Shown: positions 1 through 9,439 of the stretch, piece after piece
Position numbering within the stretch: position 1 is the stretch's first letter
Layout: each line of letters begins with the position of its first letter
NCBI GenBank assembly: GCA_903845065.1
Contig: CAIMWH010000193.1
Coordinates: 1 to 61,114 of the forward strand
From: an uncultured Rhodospirillales bacterium
GTDB lineage: Bacteria; Pseudomonadota; Alphaproteobacteria; Acetobacterales; Acetobacteraceae
Length of the DNA: 61,114 bases
Reading direction: 5' to 3'
Made by a program: the position numbers and the translations under genes
Notes under the pieces: generated by a model
The model's database searches: none
The model's input: the letters and a program-made list of their open reading frames with translations, nothing else
Told to the model about the DNA's origin: nothing

Positions 1-126
1 AGTATCGTCGGACATGGCGGGTGTGGCTCGGCGCGTTCGCGTGGAAAGGATGGCTTCGACACCCAGTCCTTAAACGTGATCAACGCCTTACGCGACGCCC
101 GCCAGCGAATCCCTGCCACGCCGTGA
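1..126 (+). CDS. Possible C-terminal end of an unidentified gene cut by the window start
   Basis: Frame 1 is open from the first base to a TGA at 124-126, giving a 41-residue tail that ends in ARQRIPATP. Third codon positions are mostly G or C, as in the real genes of the window, which favours coding over chance. A second frame (from base 3 to 140) is also open, so this is not proven. I do not recognise the tail. It converges on the hypothetical gene that ends at 137, leaving 10 bases between the stops. Confidence 0.35.
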   Translation, partial: SIVGHGGCGSARSRGKDGFDTQSLNVINALRDARQRIPATP

Positions 127-136
127 ATAAGATGGG

Positions 137-1279
137 CTAGCGGATGGCGGCGGACAGGGCGGTGAGCGTGTTGGCGAGCGTGGTGCCGATGGCGATGGGC
201 ACGTAGGGGTTTTCGTCGAGCAGGCCGATCAGTGGTTCGGAGGCGAGGTAGGCCTGGTAGCGCGCCACGATGGCGCGGGCCTGGGCGACCATGTCGGCGC
301 GTTTGGCGGCGTCAGTCTGGTTCATCGCGTCATCGAGCATGTCGGCGAGGCTTTCGTCCAAGGCGGCCATGATGGGGGCGACGCGGGACTGGAATTCGGC
401 GCCGATCTCGTTGTCGAGCCCTTCGTCGGCGTAGTCGGCGCGGATGGCTTCGAGGACCATCTCGATATCGCCGGCGATCTTGCGGCGGGTGGAGAGCCAG
501 ATCAGGCGGGCCTTGCCGTAGGCGACGGCACCCGCGGTGCCGCCGGCGGCCGCGGCAGCGATATTGGCGGCGTTGTCGGGGGCGGAGGTGGCGGGCACGG
601 CAAGGGCGGTGCGGAAGTGGGCGATGGCTTCGGCGGCGGCGGGGAGGTTGGCGGCCTTGAGTTGGGCACCGGCGGCGGCAGCGAGTTTGGCGAAGTTGGC
701 CTTGCGGGCGGTGTCATCCCCGGCAGCGGCGGGAACCTGGCCGATCAGGGTGCGGAGTTGCGCGGTGAGCGTAGCCGCGTCGGGTGCGGGCGTAGCCTGA
801 GGCGGCGGCGCGGGAGGTGGTGGCGGGGGCGGAGCGGTGGCGGGCGCTTCGGCGGCTGCCTCGTGGGCTTCGGCTTCGTCCTCCGGTTCGTCTTCCAGCG
901 AGGGGTCGACGTTGATTTCGACCTTCTGGTACGGGATGCGCTTGACGACCTCGATCAGCTTGATGCGCATGTTGCCGGGCGCATCTTTGTTGATGAACAG
1001 GCGCACCATGCCGGCGTCGTATTCGGTATCCACCTCGGCGCGGCCGAAGCGAAGGCTGGAGCTGTTGAGCTGGAGCTTGGCCTTGGCGGCGGCGGCCCGC
1101 AGCATGGACAGCACTTTCTTCGGCTTGGCCTTCTTGTCGAGTAGGAGGAGGCCGTCGCCGTCACTGGTGAGGCCGATGGCGGCCTGCACGGGTTCCTTTT
1201 TCGACAGCGCAAGCAGCGGCTTCATTTTGTCCGCCGCCATGATGGCGTCGCTGCTGGGTCCCTTCGGACTGATCGCCAT
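137..1279 (-). CDS. Hypothetical protein with Pro-rich linker
   Basis: A 380-residue protein of unknown function. The N-terminal part (about residues 1-135) is a Lys-rich mixed alpha/beta segment ending in an acidic stretch (DEPEDEAEAHE). A linker made of runs of proline and alanine (about 145-170) follows, and the C-terminal half is Ala-rich and probably helical. I see no signal peptide or clear membrane segment. The start at 1279 is preferred because a GGAG lies 8 bases upstream; the longer upstream extension is Arg-rich and has no such site. It is the last gene in the direction of the upstream acyl-CoA/ABC operon, 85 bases after the permease stop, so it may be independent. No family was recognised. 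Confidence 0.75.
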   Translation of the reverse strand: MAISPKGPSSDAIMAADKMKPLLALSKKEPVQAAIGLTSDGDGLLLLDKKAKPKKVLSMLRAAAAKAKLQLNSSSLRFGRAEVDTEYDAGMVRLFINKDAPGNMRIKLIEVVKRIPYQKVEINVDPSLEDEPEDEAEAHEAAAEAPATAPPPPPPPAPPPQATPAPDAATLTAQLRTLIGQVPAAAGDDTARKANFAKLAAAAGAQLKAANLPAAAEAIAHFRTALAVPATSAPDNAANIAAAAAGGTAGAVAYGKARLIWLSTRRKIAGDIEMVLEAIRADYADEGLDNEIGAEFQSRVAPIMAALDESLADMLDDAMNQTDAAKRADMVAQARAIVARYQAYLASEPLIGLLDENPYVPIAIGTTLANTLTALSAAIR

Positions 1280-1364
1280 GGTGTCGTCTCCGGTTCGTGC
1301 GAGTCCTCTGGCGCAGCTTAATTGGCGCCGGCGGTGCACAACAACACCGGCGTGGCACGGTGGG

Positions 1365-2217
1365 CTAGCTGTCCACCTTGAGACGGGGGTCCAGCAGGTC
1401 TCGCAGGCCGTCGCCGAGGAGGTTCATGCCGAGGGCGGCGAGGCTGATGGCGATGCCGGGGAAGAGCATGATCCACCAGGCCTCGATGGTGTAGTCACGG
1501 CCCTCGGCGATGATGTTGCCCCAGCTTGGCGCCGGTGGCGGGGGGCCGACGCCGATGAAGCTGAGGGCTGATTCGGCGAGGATGGCGTAGGCGAAGGTGA
1601 AGCTGAACTGCACCAGCAGCGGGCCCATGCAGTTGGGCAGGATGTGTCGCAGCATCAGCCGCAGGTCCGTGGCGCCGGCGACACGGGCGGCATCGACGAA
1701 TTCAAGCTCGCGGATCACCAGGGCGGAGGCGCGGACCACGCGGGCGGTGCGCGGCACGTAGGCGATGCTGAGGGCGGCGATGACGCTGCCGGTTTGCGGG
1801 CCGAGGGCGGCGCTGACGCCGATGGCGAGGAGGATGGCGGGAAAGGCCATCAGCCCGTCCATGATGCGCATCAGCACCGCATCGAACCGGCGGTACTGGG
1901 CGGAGATCACCCCGATGAAGGCGCCGAGGATGCTGGAGATCGCCGCGGTGGCGAAACCAATCCACAGCGAGAGGCGGCCGCCATAGAGCACGCGGGCGAG
2001 CACGTCACGGCCGAACAGGTCAGTGCCGAACCACGAGGTGGCGGAGGGCGGGCGGAAGCGCAGGCGCAGGTGCATCGCGGTGGGCAGTTCGGCGGTGATC
2101 CAGGGTGCGGCGATGGCGGCGGCGGCGAGCAGGACCACAACGACGAAACCGAAGCGGAAGGAGTTGTGGCGGGCGAGGCGGCGCAGGGTGGCCAGCCTCG
2201 GGGGGCGCGGTCGTGCG

Positions 2218-2225
<8 letters not shown>
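1365..2225 (-). CDS. Dipeptide/oligopeptide-type ABC transporter permease (DppC-like)
   Basis: Inner-membrane permease of a peptide/nickel-type (family 5) ABC importer, 286 residues. An N-terminal membrane helix ([18 protein letters not shown]) precedes the periplasmic segment with the family-typical [20 protein letters not shown] motif. The BPD_transp_1 core follows, with the EAA-loop region [24 protein letters not shown] that docks on the ATPase. The start at 2225 overlaps the DppB-like stop by 8 bases; an upstream ATG at 2252 would add nine atypical residues. It is the distal permease of an SBP-permease-permease set with no ATPase gene in the window, so the ATPase must be encoded elsewhere. 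The substrate is unknown; the enzyme genes upstream suggest an acid or acyl compound rather than a peptide. Confidence 0.95.
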
Positions 2226-3191
<966 letters not shown>

Positions 3192-3195
<4 letters not shown>

Positions 3196-4730
3196 TGCTT
3201 GCTGACGTTCCAGAAGCGGATGTTGTACCACGGCTTGATGCCGCTCAGCTTTTTCGAATAGGCAAACACCGAGCCGGCGTCGGCCACCTTGATGAAGTAG
3301 GCCTTGCCGAGAATGCTCTGTTCGGCCTCGAGCCAAGCCTTGCGGCGCTCGCCGACATCCACCGAGGCGAAGAACTTGTCGTAGGCGGTATCAAGCTCGG
3401 TATCGCCTTTGATGTTGGCGAAGTTGTAGACCATGTTCCGCCATTGCTGCGGGCCGAGCAGGGGCTGCGAGCAGAAGCCGGAGGTGGAGACGTTCCAGCC
3501 GCTGGCGCGGCCGGCCATGTTGTTGGCGTTGGTCATCCAATCCACCACCTGCACCTCGGCGTTCATGCCGGCGGCCTTCATCTGCTCGGCGAGGACGAGG
3601 ATTTCGTCGCGCATGTAGGAGTAGTTGGAGTTGGTTTGCAGGACGATCTTCTCGCCCTTGTAGCCGGCCTCGGCGAGCAGGGCCTTGGCTTTGGCGGGGT
3701 TGTTCTGGCTGTAGTACGGCTTCACCGCGGCGCCATCATAGTAGGGGCTTTCGGCGTAGAGGATGGAGGGGTTCTCGCGGGTGATCTGGCCCGAGGCATC
3801 CGCGATGTCCTGCGCGTTCACCACGGCGGCGATGGCGCGGCGGATCAGTACGTTGTTGGTGGGCGCGTTGCCGGCCGAGAGCAGGAAGATGTTCTGGCAG
3901 CCGGGGAAGACCTTTTCCACCGCGATGTCCGCACGGTCCTTGAAGCGGGCGAGCAGGTCGGGCGGCAAGGTGGGCGCGACGTCCGCGTCACCGGCTTGCA
4001 GGGCGGCGATGCGGGCGTTGGCTTCGGGGACGAAGTTGTACCGGACGGCATCGACGTAGACGGTCTTGCGGCCGGCGTAGCCGTCGGGGCCGGGGGACGA
4101 TTCGTCGGGCGCGTAGCCGTCGAAGCGCCGCATGACGAAGTGGCTGTCCTTCTGCCATTCGCCGAACTTGAACGGGCCGGTGCCGATGTTCACCTCGGGA
4201 TCGCGCGCCGGTTTGTCCCTGAACTCGGCGGGGATGATGACGAGGGGGTAGGCGGGGGATTTCAGGATATCGAGGAAGACCCCCGAGGGGACCTTGAGGT
4301 GAATGACGAAGCTGTACGGATCGGGCGTTTCGTAGCTGCCGACATTGGCGAGCACGATGGCGTTGGGGCTGATCTTGGCATAGCGCTCGTAGGTGGCGAG
4401 CACGTCGGCGGAGGTGAGTTCCTTTCCGTTGTGGAACTTCACGCCGTGCCGCAGGGTGAACGTGTAGGTCATGCCGTCGGGCGCGGTGTCCACCTTCGAG
4501 GCGATCATCGGCTTGGCGCGGTAGTTCTCGTCCATCATGACGAGGCCCTCGAACATCTGGTTGAGGGTTTCCAGTTCGATCGTGGTGCCGATCATGGCGG
4601 GATCGAAGGTGCCTGGGCCGCCGACATTGGCATCGATCACGGTGCCGCCGCGGGGCTGAGCGCCGGCGAGGGCGGTGGTTCCGAGCAGCACGGCGAGACT
4701 GAGGCTGGCGGCGGCGAGGTGGCGTTTCAT
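3192..4730 (-). CDS. ABC transporter substrate-binding protein, family 5 (DppA/OppA-like)
   Basis: Periplasmic binding protein of 512 residues, the normal size for SBP_bac_5. A Sec signal peptide (MKRHLAAASLSLAVLLGTTALAGA, cleavage near residue 24) is followed by the usual lobes: GGTVIDANVGGPGTFDPAMIG near the mature N-terminus and the motif GMTYTFTLRHGVKFHNGKELTSADV around residues 85-110. A strong Shine-Dalgarno (AGGGAGGAAAA) lies in the 31-base gap after the dehydrogenase gene. It is cotranscribed with the acyl-CoA genes upstream and the two permeases downstream. Family 5 proteins bind peptides but also many non-peptide solutes (nickel, opines, glutathione, bile-type acids), so the ligand here cannot be read from sequence. 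Confidence 0.96.
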
Positions 4731-4761
4731 CTTGGTTTTCCTCCCTGTTGGTGTGCGCCCG

Positions 4762-5496
4762 CTAGGTCATGCTGCCCGGGCGTTGCATTTCGAACGGGCC
4801 CATGGGCCAGCGGAAACAGTCCTTCATGATGGTGTCCACTTCGTCCTCGGTGGCGACGCCCTCGGCGACCACGCGGGCGGCTTCGATGCGCACGGCGCGG
4901 TTGATGCGGTTGGCGACGAAGCCCCAGATCTCGGGCTGGTCCTTGATTACCACCGGGTTCTTGCCGGCGCGGCGCGCGACCTCGCAAATAAGCTCGACGG
5001 TGCGGGGCGCGCAGGTGGGGTGGGTGATGATTTCGGCCAGGCGCATCAGGGGGGCGGGTTGCGCCCAGTGCCAGCCGATGACGCGCTCCGGGTGGGCGGT
5101 GGCCCAGGCCAGCGCGGTGATGGGCAGGCCGGCGGTGTTGGAGGCGAGCACGGCGTGGTCCGGCACCAGGGCATCGATGCGGCGGAACAGGGCGCATTTG
5201 AGGGTGAGGTCCTCGGGGATGGCTTCCACCACCGCGTCCACCCCGGCGCAGGCGGCGGCGTCATCCGGCATGCCAATGATGCGGGCGAGGGTGGCTTCGG
5301 CGGTGGCGGCGTCCAGCTTGCCGCGGGCCACGGCGCGGGCGATGCCGAAGCGGCCATGCTCGATGCGGTGCAGGCCGGCGTTGATGGCCTCGGGCGAGAT
5401 GTCGGTGAGATGGACAGTGCAGCCGGCGACAGCGAGGGCCTGGGCGATGCCGGCACCCATGACGCCGGCGCCGAACACCGCGGCGGTCTTAATCAT
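4762..5496 (-). CDS. 3-hydroxyacyl-CoA dehydrogenase, short C-terminus
   Basis: NAD-dependent 3-hydroxyacyl-CoA dehydrogenase family, 244 residues. The Rossmann glycine motif GAGVMGAGIAQAL is at residues 9-21. Catalytic-type residues are visible: S119-N120, the H143/E155 pair in GWHWAQPAPLMRLAEII, and N196. The protein stops right after WPMGPFEMQRPGSMT, where the family normally continues for about 40-50 more residues to close the C-terminal helical domain, and the next gene begins 31 bases later. It is therefore either a truncated or an unusually short enzyme. The start at 5496 is fixed by an ATGA overlap with the DUF35 gene. Its role is probably oxidation of a hydroxyacyl-CoA in the operon's pathway. 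Confidence 0.9.
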   Translation of the reverse strand: MIKTAAVFGAGVMGAGIAQALAVAGCTVHLTDISPEAINAGLHRIEHGRFGIARAVARGKLDAATAEATLARIIGMPDDAAACAGVDAVVEAIPEDLTLKCALFRRIDALVPDHAVLASNTAGLPITALAWATAHPERVIGWHWAQPAPLMRLAEIITHPTCAPRTVELICEVARRAGKNPVVIKDQPEIWGFVANRINRAVRIEAARVVAEGVATEDEVDTIMKDCFRWPMGPFEMQRPGSMT

Positions 5497-5909
5497 GGGA
5501 TGGCTCCGTTGGTCGCGGTGAAGCAGGGCAAGGGCGGGGCGTCCGGCCGATCGCGCCAGACCAGGCTGACGGGTTCGCCGATGGCGCAGGGGCGGCCGAG
5601 GATGTTGGTGAGCAGGCGCGGCCCCTCGCGCAGGGTGACGAGGGCGACCTGGTAGGGCGGCTTGATGGCCGGGATCAGCGGGAGATGGACGGTGGTGACG
5701 GAGTAGACGGTGGCCTCGCCTGAGCAGGTCACCCATTCCGGCGCATCGGCGTCACAGGCGAGGCAGAAGGTGCGGGGGTAGAACTGATGGTGGCCGCAGC
5801 TTGTGCAGCGCTGCACGGTGAGTTCGTGGCGGCGGGCGGCCTGCCAGAACGGGAAGGCGACGGGGTCATCGATGCGCATGGCGTCATCGAGGGTGGGGGT
5901 GTCAGTCAT
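5493..5909 (-). CDS. DUF35/OB-fold Zn-ribbon protein (thiolase partner)
   Basis: A 138-residue protein with an N-terminal helix (DPVAFPFWQAARRHELTVQ), a rubredoxin-like zinc ribbon (CTSCGHHQFYPRTFCLAC, two CxxC pairs at about residues 35-52), then an OB-fold beta domain with GEATVYSVTTVH. In known systems such proteins are obligate partners of thiolase-like enzymes, including the retro-aldolases of steroid side-chain degradation and archaeal HMG-CoA synthase complexes. Here it overlaps the thiolase-like gene upstream by 8 bases and the dehydrogenase downstream by 4, which supports a complex. Which acyl-CoA is acted on is unknown. Confidence 0.93.
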   Translation of the reverse strand: MTDTPTLDDAMRIDDPVAFPFWQAARRHELTVQRCTSCGHHQFYPRTFCLACDADAPEWVTCSGEATVYSVTTVHLPLIPAIKPPYQVALVTLREGPRLLTNILGRPCAIGEPVSLVWRDRPDAPPLPCFTATNGAIP

Positions 5910-7050
5910 GGGCCATCACCACGGTTCCGGCGGTGGAGAACAGGCCGCCCACGCCGTGGGCGACGGCTATTTTGGCGTTGGGCACCTGGCGGTCCCCGGC
6001 TTCGCCGCGCAGTTGGCGCACGGCCTCCACCATCAGCAGCAGGCCGAGGGCGCCCGGGTGGTTGTAGGAGAGGCCGCCGCCGGAGGTGAGGGAGGGCAGG
6101 CTGCCGCCGGGGCGGAGCGCGCCGCTGGCGACGAAGGCGCCGCCCTCGCCTTTTTTGCAGAAGCCGAGGTCTTCCAGCGCCAGCAGCACGGTGATGGTGA
6201 AGCTGTCGTAGGGTTCCAGCACATCCACGTCGGACGGCTTGATGCCCGCCATGCCGAAAGCCTCGGCGCCGGTGCGGGCGCCGGCGGATACCGTGAGGTC
6301 ATTCATCTGCGAGATGTGCCAATGGGTGTGGCTTTCGGCGGCACCGAGGATGCGCACCGGCTTCTTGGCGGCATCGCGGGCACGGGCGGCGGTGGTGACG
6401 ACGATAGCGCCGCCGCCATCGGTGACCAGGCAGCAGTCAAGCCGGTGCAGCGGTTCGGAGATCGGGCGGGCGTTGATGACATCGGCGATGGAAAGCGGGT
6501 CCCGCACCCAGGCCTTGGGGTTCTTCTGCGCCCACAGCCGGGCAGTGACGGCGATTTCGGCGAGGTGTTCGCGCGTGGTGCCGTACTGGTGCATGTGGCG
6601 GGCGGCGATGAGGGCGTAACGGCCGATGGGGAGCGGCAGGCCGAACGGGTCCTCGAACTGGTGCATGATGGGCACGCCCATGGCCGGCGCGCGGGCGGCG
6701 ACGGAGCGGCTGCGGCGGCTGCGCTGGCGCGAGGCGTAGGCGATCAGTGCGACCTCGCAATAGCCGGCCTGGATGGCGGCCATGGCGTGATGCACCTGCG
6801 CTTCGAACGCGGCGCCGCCGAGGTCGGAACTGTCGGAGAAGCGGGGGGTGATGCCGAGGTATTCCGCCACCTGCACCGAGCCTTCCTCGCCCATATAGTT
6901 GACGAACAGGCCATCGACATCCCGCAGGCGCAGACCGGCTTCGGCGAGGGCCTCGCGGGCGGCCAGCGCCACCATGGAAAGCTCGTTGTGGTCCGGCACT
7001 TCGCCGAGCGGGGTTTCGGCGACGCCGGCGATGAAGAGGGGGGCGGTCAT
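5902..7050 (-). CDS. Thiolase-like protein lacking the nucleophilic cysteine
   Basis: Thiolase-superfamily protein (SCP-x/Ltp type), 382 residues. It has the N-terminal thiolase fold (IAGVAETPLGEVPDHNELSM) and the C-terminal GGGLSYNHPGALGL motif with the conserved His. Two expected cysteines are missing: the nucleophile elbow reads SDLGGAAFEAQVHHAM (Ala around residues 80-81), and the C-terminal CGG motif reads AVAHGVGGLFSTAG. Such proteins, when paired with a DUF35 partner, act as acyl-CoA aldolases or lyases rather than true thiolases. The start at 7050 is set by an ATGA overlap with the acyl-CoA ligase stop. The frame extends 67 codons upstream but as Pro/Arg-rich non-family sequence. Confidence 0.93.
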   Translation of the reverse strand: MTAPLFIAGVAETPLGEVPDHNELSMVALAAREALAEAGLRLRDVDGLFVNYMGEEGSVQVAEYLGITPRFSDSSDLGGAAFEAQVHHAMAAIQAGYCEVALIAYASRQRSRRSRSVAARAPAMGVPIMHQFEDPFGLPLPIGRYALIAARHMHQYGTTREHLAEIAVTARLWAQKNPKAWVRDPLSIADVINARPISEPLHRLDCCLVTDGGGAIVVTTAARARDAAKKPVRILGAAESHTHWHISQMNDLTVSAGARTGAEAFGMAGIKPSDVDVLEPYDSFTITVLLALEDLGFCKKGEGGAFVASGALRPGGSLPSLTSGGGLSYNHPGALGLLLMVEAVRQLRGEAGDRQVPNAKIAVAHGVGGLFSTAGTVVMAHD

Positions 7051-8540
7051 GCGGGGGTTTCCCGTTCGGTGACGAGGGCGCTGCGGCGGATCTTGCCGGA
7101 GGGGTCGCGCGGGAGGGCCGGGGTGAATTCGTAGGTTTTCGGCAATTTGTAGGAGGTCAGGCGCTGGCGCAGCCAGGCCGCGAGGTCCGCCTCGGTGGGG
7201 ATGTTGGCGGGGTCGACGGTTTCGATGACCGCGTGGACGCGGCGGCCCCATTCCTCGTCGGGCAGGCCGATGACGGCGGCGTCCGCTATGGCGGGGTGTT
7301 CGGTGAGGGCGGCTTCCACCTCGGCGGGGTAGATGTTGGCGCCGCCGCTGACGATCATGTCGACGCGGCGGTCGACGATGAAGAGGTAGCCATCGTCATC
7401 GACATAACCGAGATCGCCGACGCTGGCGTAGCCGTCCGGGGTGGATTTGGCGGGCGGGGAGCCGATGTAGCGGTAGGTCGGCTCGGGGTGGCGCAGCGGG
7501 CGGAAGAAGATTTCGCCGACGGTGTTGGCGGGCACCTCGTTGAGATCCGCGTCGAGGATTTTCATGGTGCAGTTGGCCGGGTTGGGGCGGCCGACGCTGC
7601 CGGGGTGGGCGAGCCATTCGACGCCGCCCATCTGGGTCTGCCCGATCGCCTCGCTGCTGCCGTAGGCCTCCACCATGTGCTCGGGGCCGATGCGCTCGAC
7701 CCAGAAGCGCTTCAGCCAGACCGGGCAGGCGGCGGCGGTCTGGAAAATCATGTGGATGGAGGAGAGGTCCCGCGCCGCAAGGTCCGGCAGGCGGCTGATG
7801 CGGAGCAGCATGATGGGGGGGAAGAACATGAAGGCGCAGCGGTGGCGCTCGATAAGATCGACGGCGCGGGCCGGGTCGAAGCGCTCCATCACCACCAGCG
7901 GCTGGTCTTCGAACAGGCCGTAGTGCGACCAGGTGAAGGGGGAGTTGTGGTAGAGCGGGCCGGCGACGAGTTGCACGTCGCGCGAGCGGAAGCCGATGCG
8001 GGCGATGTCGGTGATTTCGGCGGGGATGCGGGCCCAGGGCTTGGGGTCGACGATGATTTTCGAGCGGCCGGTGGAGCCGCCGGAACCGATGGCCTTGCCG
8101 GGATGAGCGGTAATGTCCGCCAGATCCTCCGCGGACCAATCGCCGCCATCGCGCAAGGCGGTGACGGCTGCCTTGGAGAGGTCCGCGCCATCGCGGTCGG
8201 CGACGACGAATTTGCGGTCGAGCAGGCCGACGATGCCGGAGAATTCGTGGTCCGGCATGCGGGGGCTGAGGGGGAGCACGCAGGCGCCGCAGCGCCAGGC
8301 GGCGATGGTGGCGGCGTAGTGTTCGAGGCTGTTGTAGAGGCCGACACAGACCATGGTGTCGGGGCCGACGCCGCGGGCGGCCATGAGGCGGGCGACGCGG
8401 TTGACCCAGCGATCGAGGGTGCCCCAGGGCAGACGATCTTCGCCGCCGTCCTGGCGGGCGAGGGTGATGGCGATCGCATCGGGATGCAGCCGCGCGAGGT
8501 CGGCGATCCTGCGTCCGAAAGATACCGGTGCTGCCGGCAT
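7047..8540 (-). CDS. AMP-dependent acyl-CoA synthetase/ligase
   Basis: ANL-superfamily ligase of 497 residues that should activate a carboxylic acid to its CoA thioester via an acyl-AMP. Visible motifs: P-loop SGGSTGRSKI near residue 155, the A5 motif YGSSEAIGQ, the hinge and core VGDLGYVDDDGYLFIVDRRVDMIVSGGANIYPAEVE, and the catalytic lysine region DPSGKIRRS near the C-terminus. The start at 8540 is chosen because a GGGAG lies about 6 bases upstream; an ATG at 8546 sits directly against that site. It is the first gene of the minus-strand operon and provides the entry step. The resemblance is to bile-acid, feruloyl and long-chain CoA ligases, so substrate class remains open. Confidence 0.95.
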   Translation of the reverse strand: MPAAPVSFGRRIADLARLHPDAIAITLARQDGGEDRLPWGTLDRWVNRVARLMAARGVGPDTMVCVGLYNSLEHYAATIAAWRCGACVLPLSPRMPDHEFSGIVGLLDRKFVVADRDGADLSKAAVTALRDGGDWSAEDLADITAHPGKAIGSGGSTGRSKIIVDPKPWARIPAEITDIARIGFRSRDVQLVAGPLYHNSPFTWSHYGLFEDQPLVVMERFDPARAVDLIERHRCAFMFFPPIMLLRISRLPDLAARDLSSIHMIFQTAAACPVWLKRFWVERIGPEHMVEAYGSSEAIGQTQMGGVEWLAHPGSVGRPNPANCTMKILDADLNEVPANTVGEIFFRPLRHPEPTYRYIGSPPAKSTPDGYASVGDLGYVDDDGYLFIVDRRVDMIVSGGANIYPAEVEAALTEHPAIADAAVIGLPDEEWGRRVHAVIETVDPANIPTEADLAAWLRQRLTSYKLPKTYEFTPALPRDPSGKIRRSALVTERETPA

Positions 8541-8559
8541 GCCCATCTCCCTGTCAGCT

Positions 8560-8574
8560 TCGATCTTAGATCGA
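8560..8574. promoter_or_regulatory. Palindromic operator candidate between acyl-CoA ligase and gntR genes
   Basis: Inverted repeat TCGATC-TTA-GATCGA, with perfect 6-bp arms and a 3-base centre, lies in the 61-base divergent gap. Its size and symmetry fit a GntR/FCD dimer site, and the FCD regulator gene starts 27 bases away. The binding protein is inferred, not shown. Confidence 0.45.
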
Positions 8575-8601
8575 GGTTGACGGCGGCTTCCGGGGTTGTC
8601 A

Positions 8602-9363
8602 ATGCAGGCAATGGCGGCGGATTGCCGGATGGAGGCTTGGGACGGAATGGGCGTGGCGTTGATACACAGCGGTTTCCCGACGATGCAGGACCATGTCTAT
8701 GCGCATCTCAGCGAGGCGCTGATGGCCGGGGTGTTTCGGCCCGGCGAGCCGATTGCCATCACCGACCTGGCGCGGCAGTTCGGCACCAGCGCCATGCCGG
8801 TGCGCGATGCGGTGCGGCGGCTGCATGCCGAGGGGGCGTTGCAGATCGAGCCGCAACGGGGCGTGCGGGTGCGGCTGGCGGAGGAGGCGGAGGTGGCGGA
8901 GTTGATCCGCCTGCGCCTGAACCTGGAGCCCGGGCTGGCCGCCGCGGCCGCCACCCGGTTGTCCGATGAGGCGTTGCAGGCGCTTGATGAGACCGCGATG
9001 GCGCTGGGCGATGCGCTGGGCGATGCCGATCCGCTGCGGCTGTTGCAGCTCAACAAGGCGCTGCATTTCATTTTGTACGAGGCCGCGGCCCAGCCGGTGA
9101 CGTTGCAGATCGTGCGGATGCTGTGGGCGCGGATGGGGCCGGTGATCCGGGTTTATGTGAGCAATCCGGCCTTCGCCATCACGCCCGAGACGGCGCGGCG
9201 CCTGGTGGTGGCAGTGCGCGCGCGGGACAGCCGGGCGGCGCGGCGCTGGGTGATCGAGACCATCCGCACCCCGGCGGCGATCCTGCTGGCGGATTACGCC
9301 CGCTATGTCGGCGAGCCGGCGGCGCGGCCGGGATATCGGCGGGAGCCGGCGGTGGGGGCCTGA
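8602..9363 (+). CDS. GntR-family transcriptional regulator (FCD subfamily)
   Basis: Winged-helix regulator of up to 253 residues. The DNA-binding domain is clear (MQDHVYAHLSEALMAGVFRPGEPIAITDLARQFGTSAMPVRDAVRRLHAEGALQIEP region, with the recognition helix at TSAMPVRDAVRRL), followed by an all-helical FCD ligand domain. The true start is uncertain: in-frame ATGs at 8602, 8629, 8647 and 8683 are all possible. A GGAGG about 11 bases before 8647 and the usual family N-terminus (near 8683) favour a shorter protein. It is divergent from the acyl-CoA operon and probably represses it, with a pathway acid or CoA ester as effector. Confidence 0.93.
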   Translation: MQAMAADCRMEAWDGMGVALIHSGFPTMQDHVYAHLSEALMAGVFRPGEPIAITDLARQFGTSAMPVRDAVRRLHAEGALQIEPQRGVRVRLAEEAEVAELIRLRLNLEPGLAAAAATRLSDEALQALDETAMALGDALGDADPLRLLQLNKALHFILYEAAAQPVTLQIVRMLWARMGPVIRVYVSNPAFAITPETARRLVVAVRARDSRAARRWVIETIRTPAAILLADYARYVGEPAARPGYRREPAVGA

Positions 9364-9439
9364 CGGATCGGCGTGCGGGTATCGGCTTGTTTGGCGGCGC
9401 GGTGCAACCACATGCAGGCGCACAAGAGGAGTTTTACCC

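Noticed and set aside
1-136. tRNA or other structured RNA gene at the window start
   Set aside because: No T-loop-like GTTCGA, acceptor stem pairing or CCA end could be found.
750-850. Tandem repeat or CRISPR-like signal in the Pro/Ala-rich part of the hypothetical gene
   Set aside because: The repetition is at the codon level (GGC/GGT runs encoding Pro on the other strand), with no regular unit or spacer.
1328-1353. Terminator hairpin between the DppC-like and hypothetical genes
   Set aside because: A GC-rich imperfect stem can be drawn but it needs a bulge and no T tract follows in the direction of transcription.
4731-4761. Missing end of the 3-hydroxyacyl-CoA dehydrogenase hidden in another frame
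   Set aside because: The 31-base gap holds only a ribosome site, and the next gene starts directly with its signal peptide, so there is no room for the lost domain.
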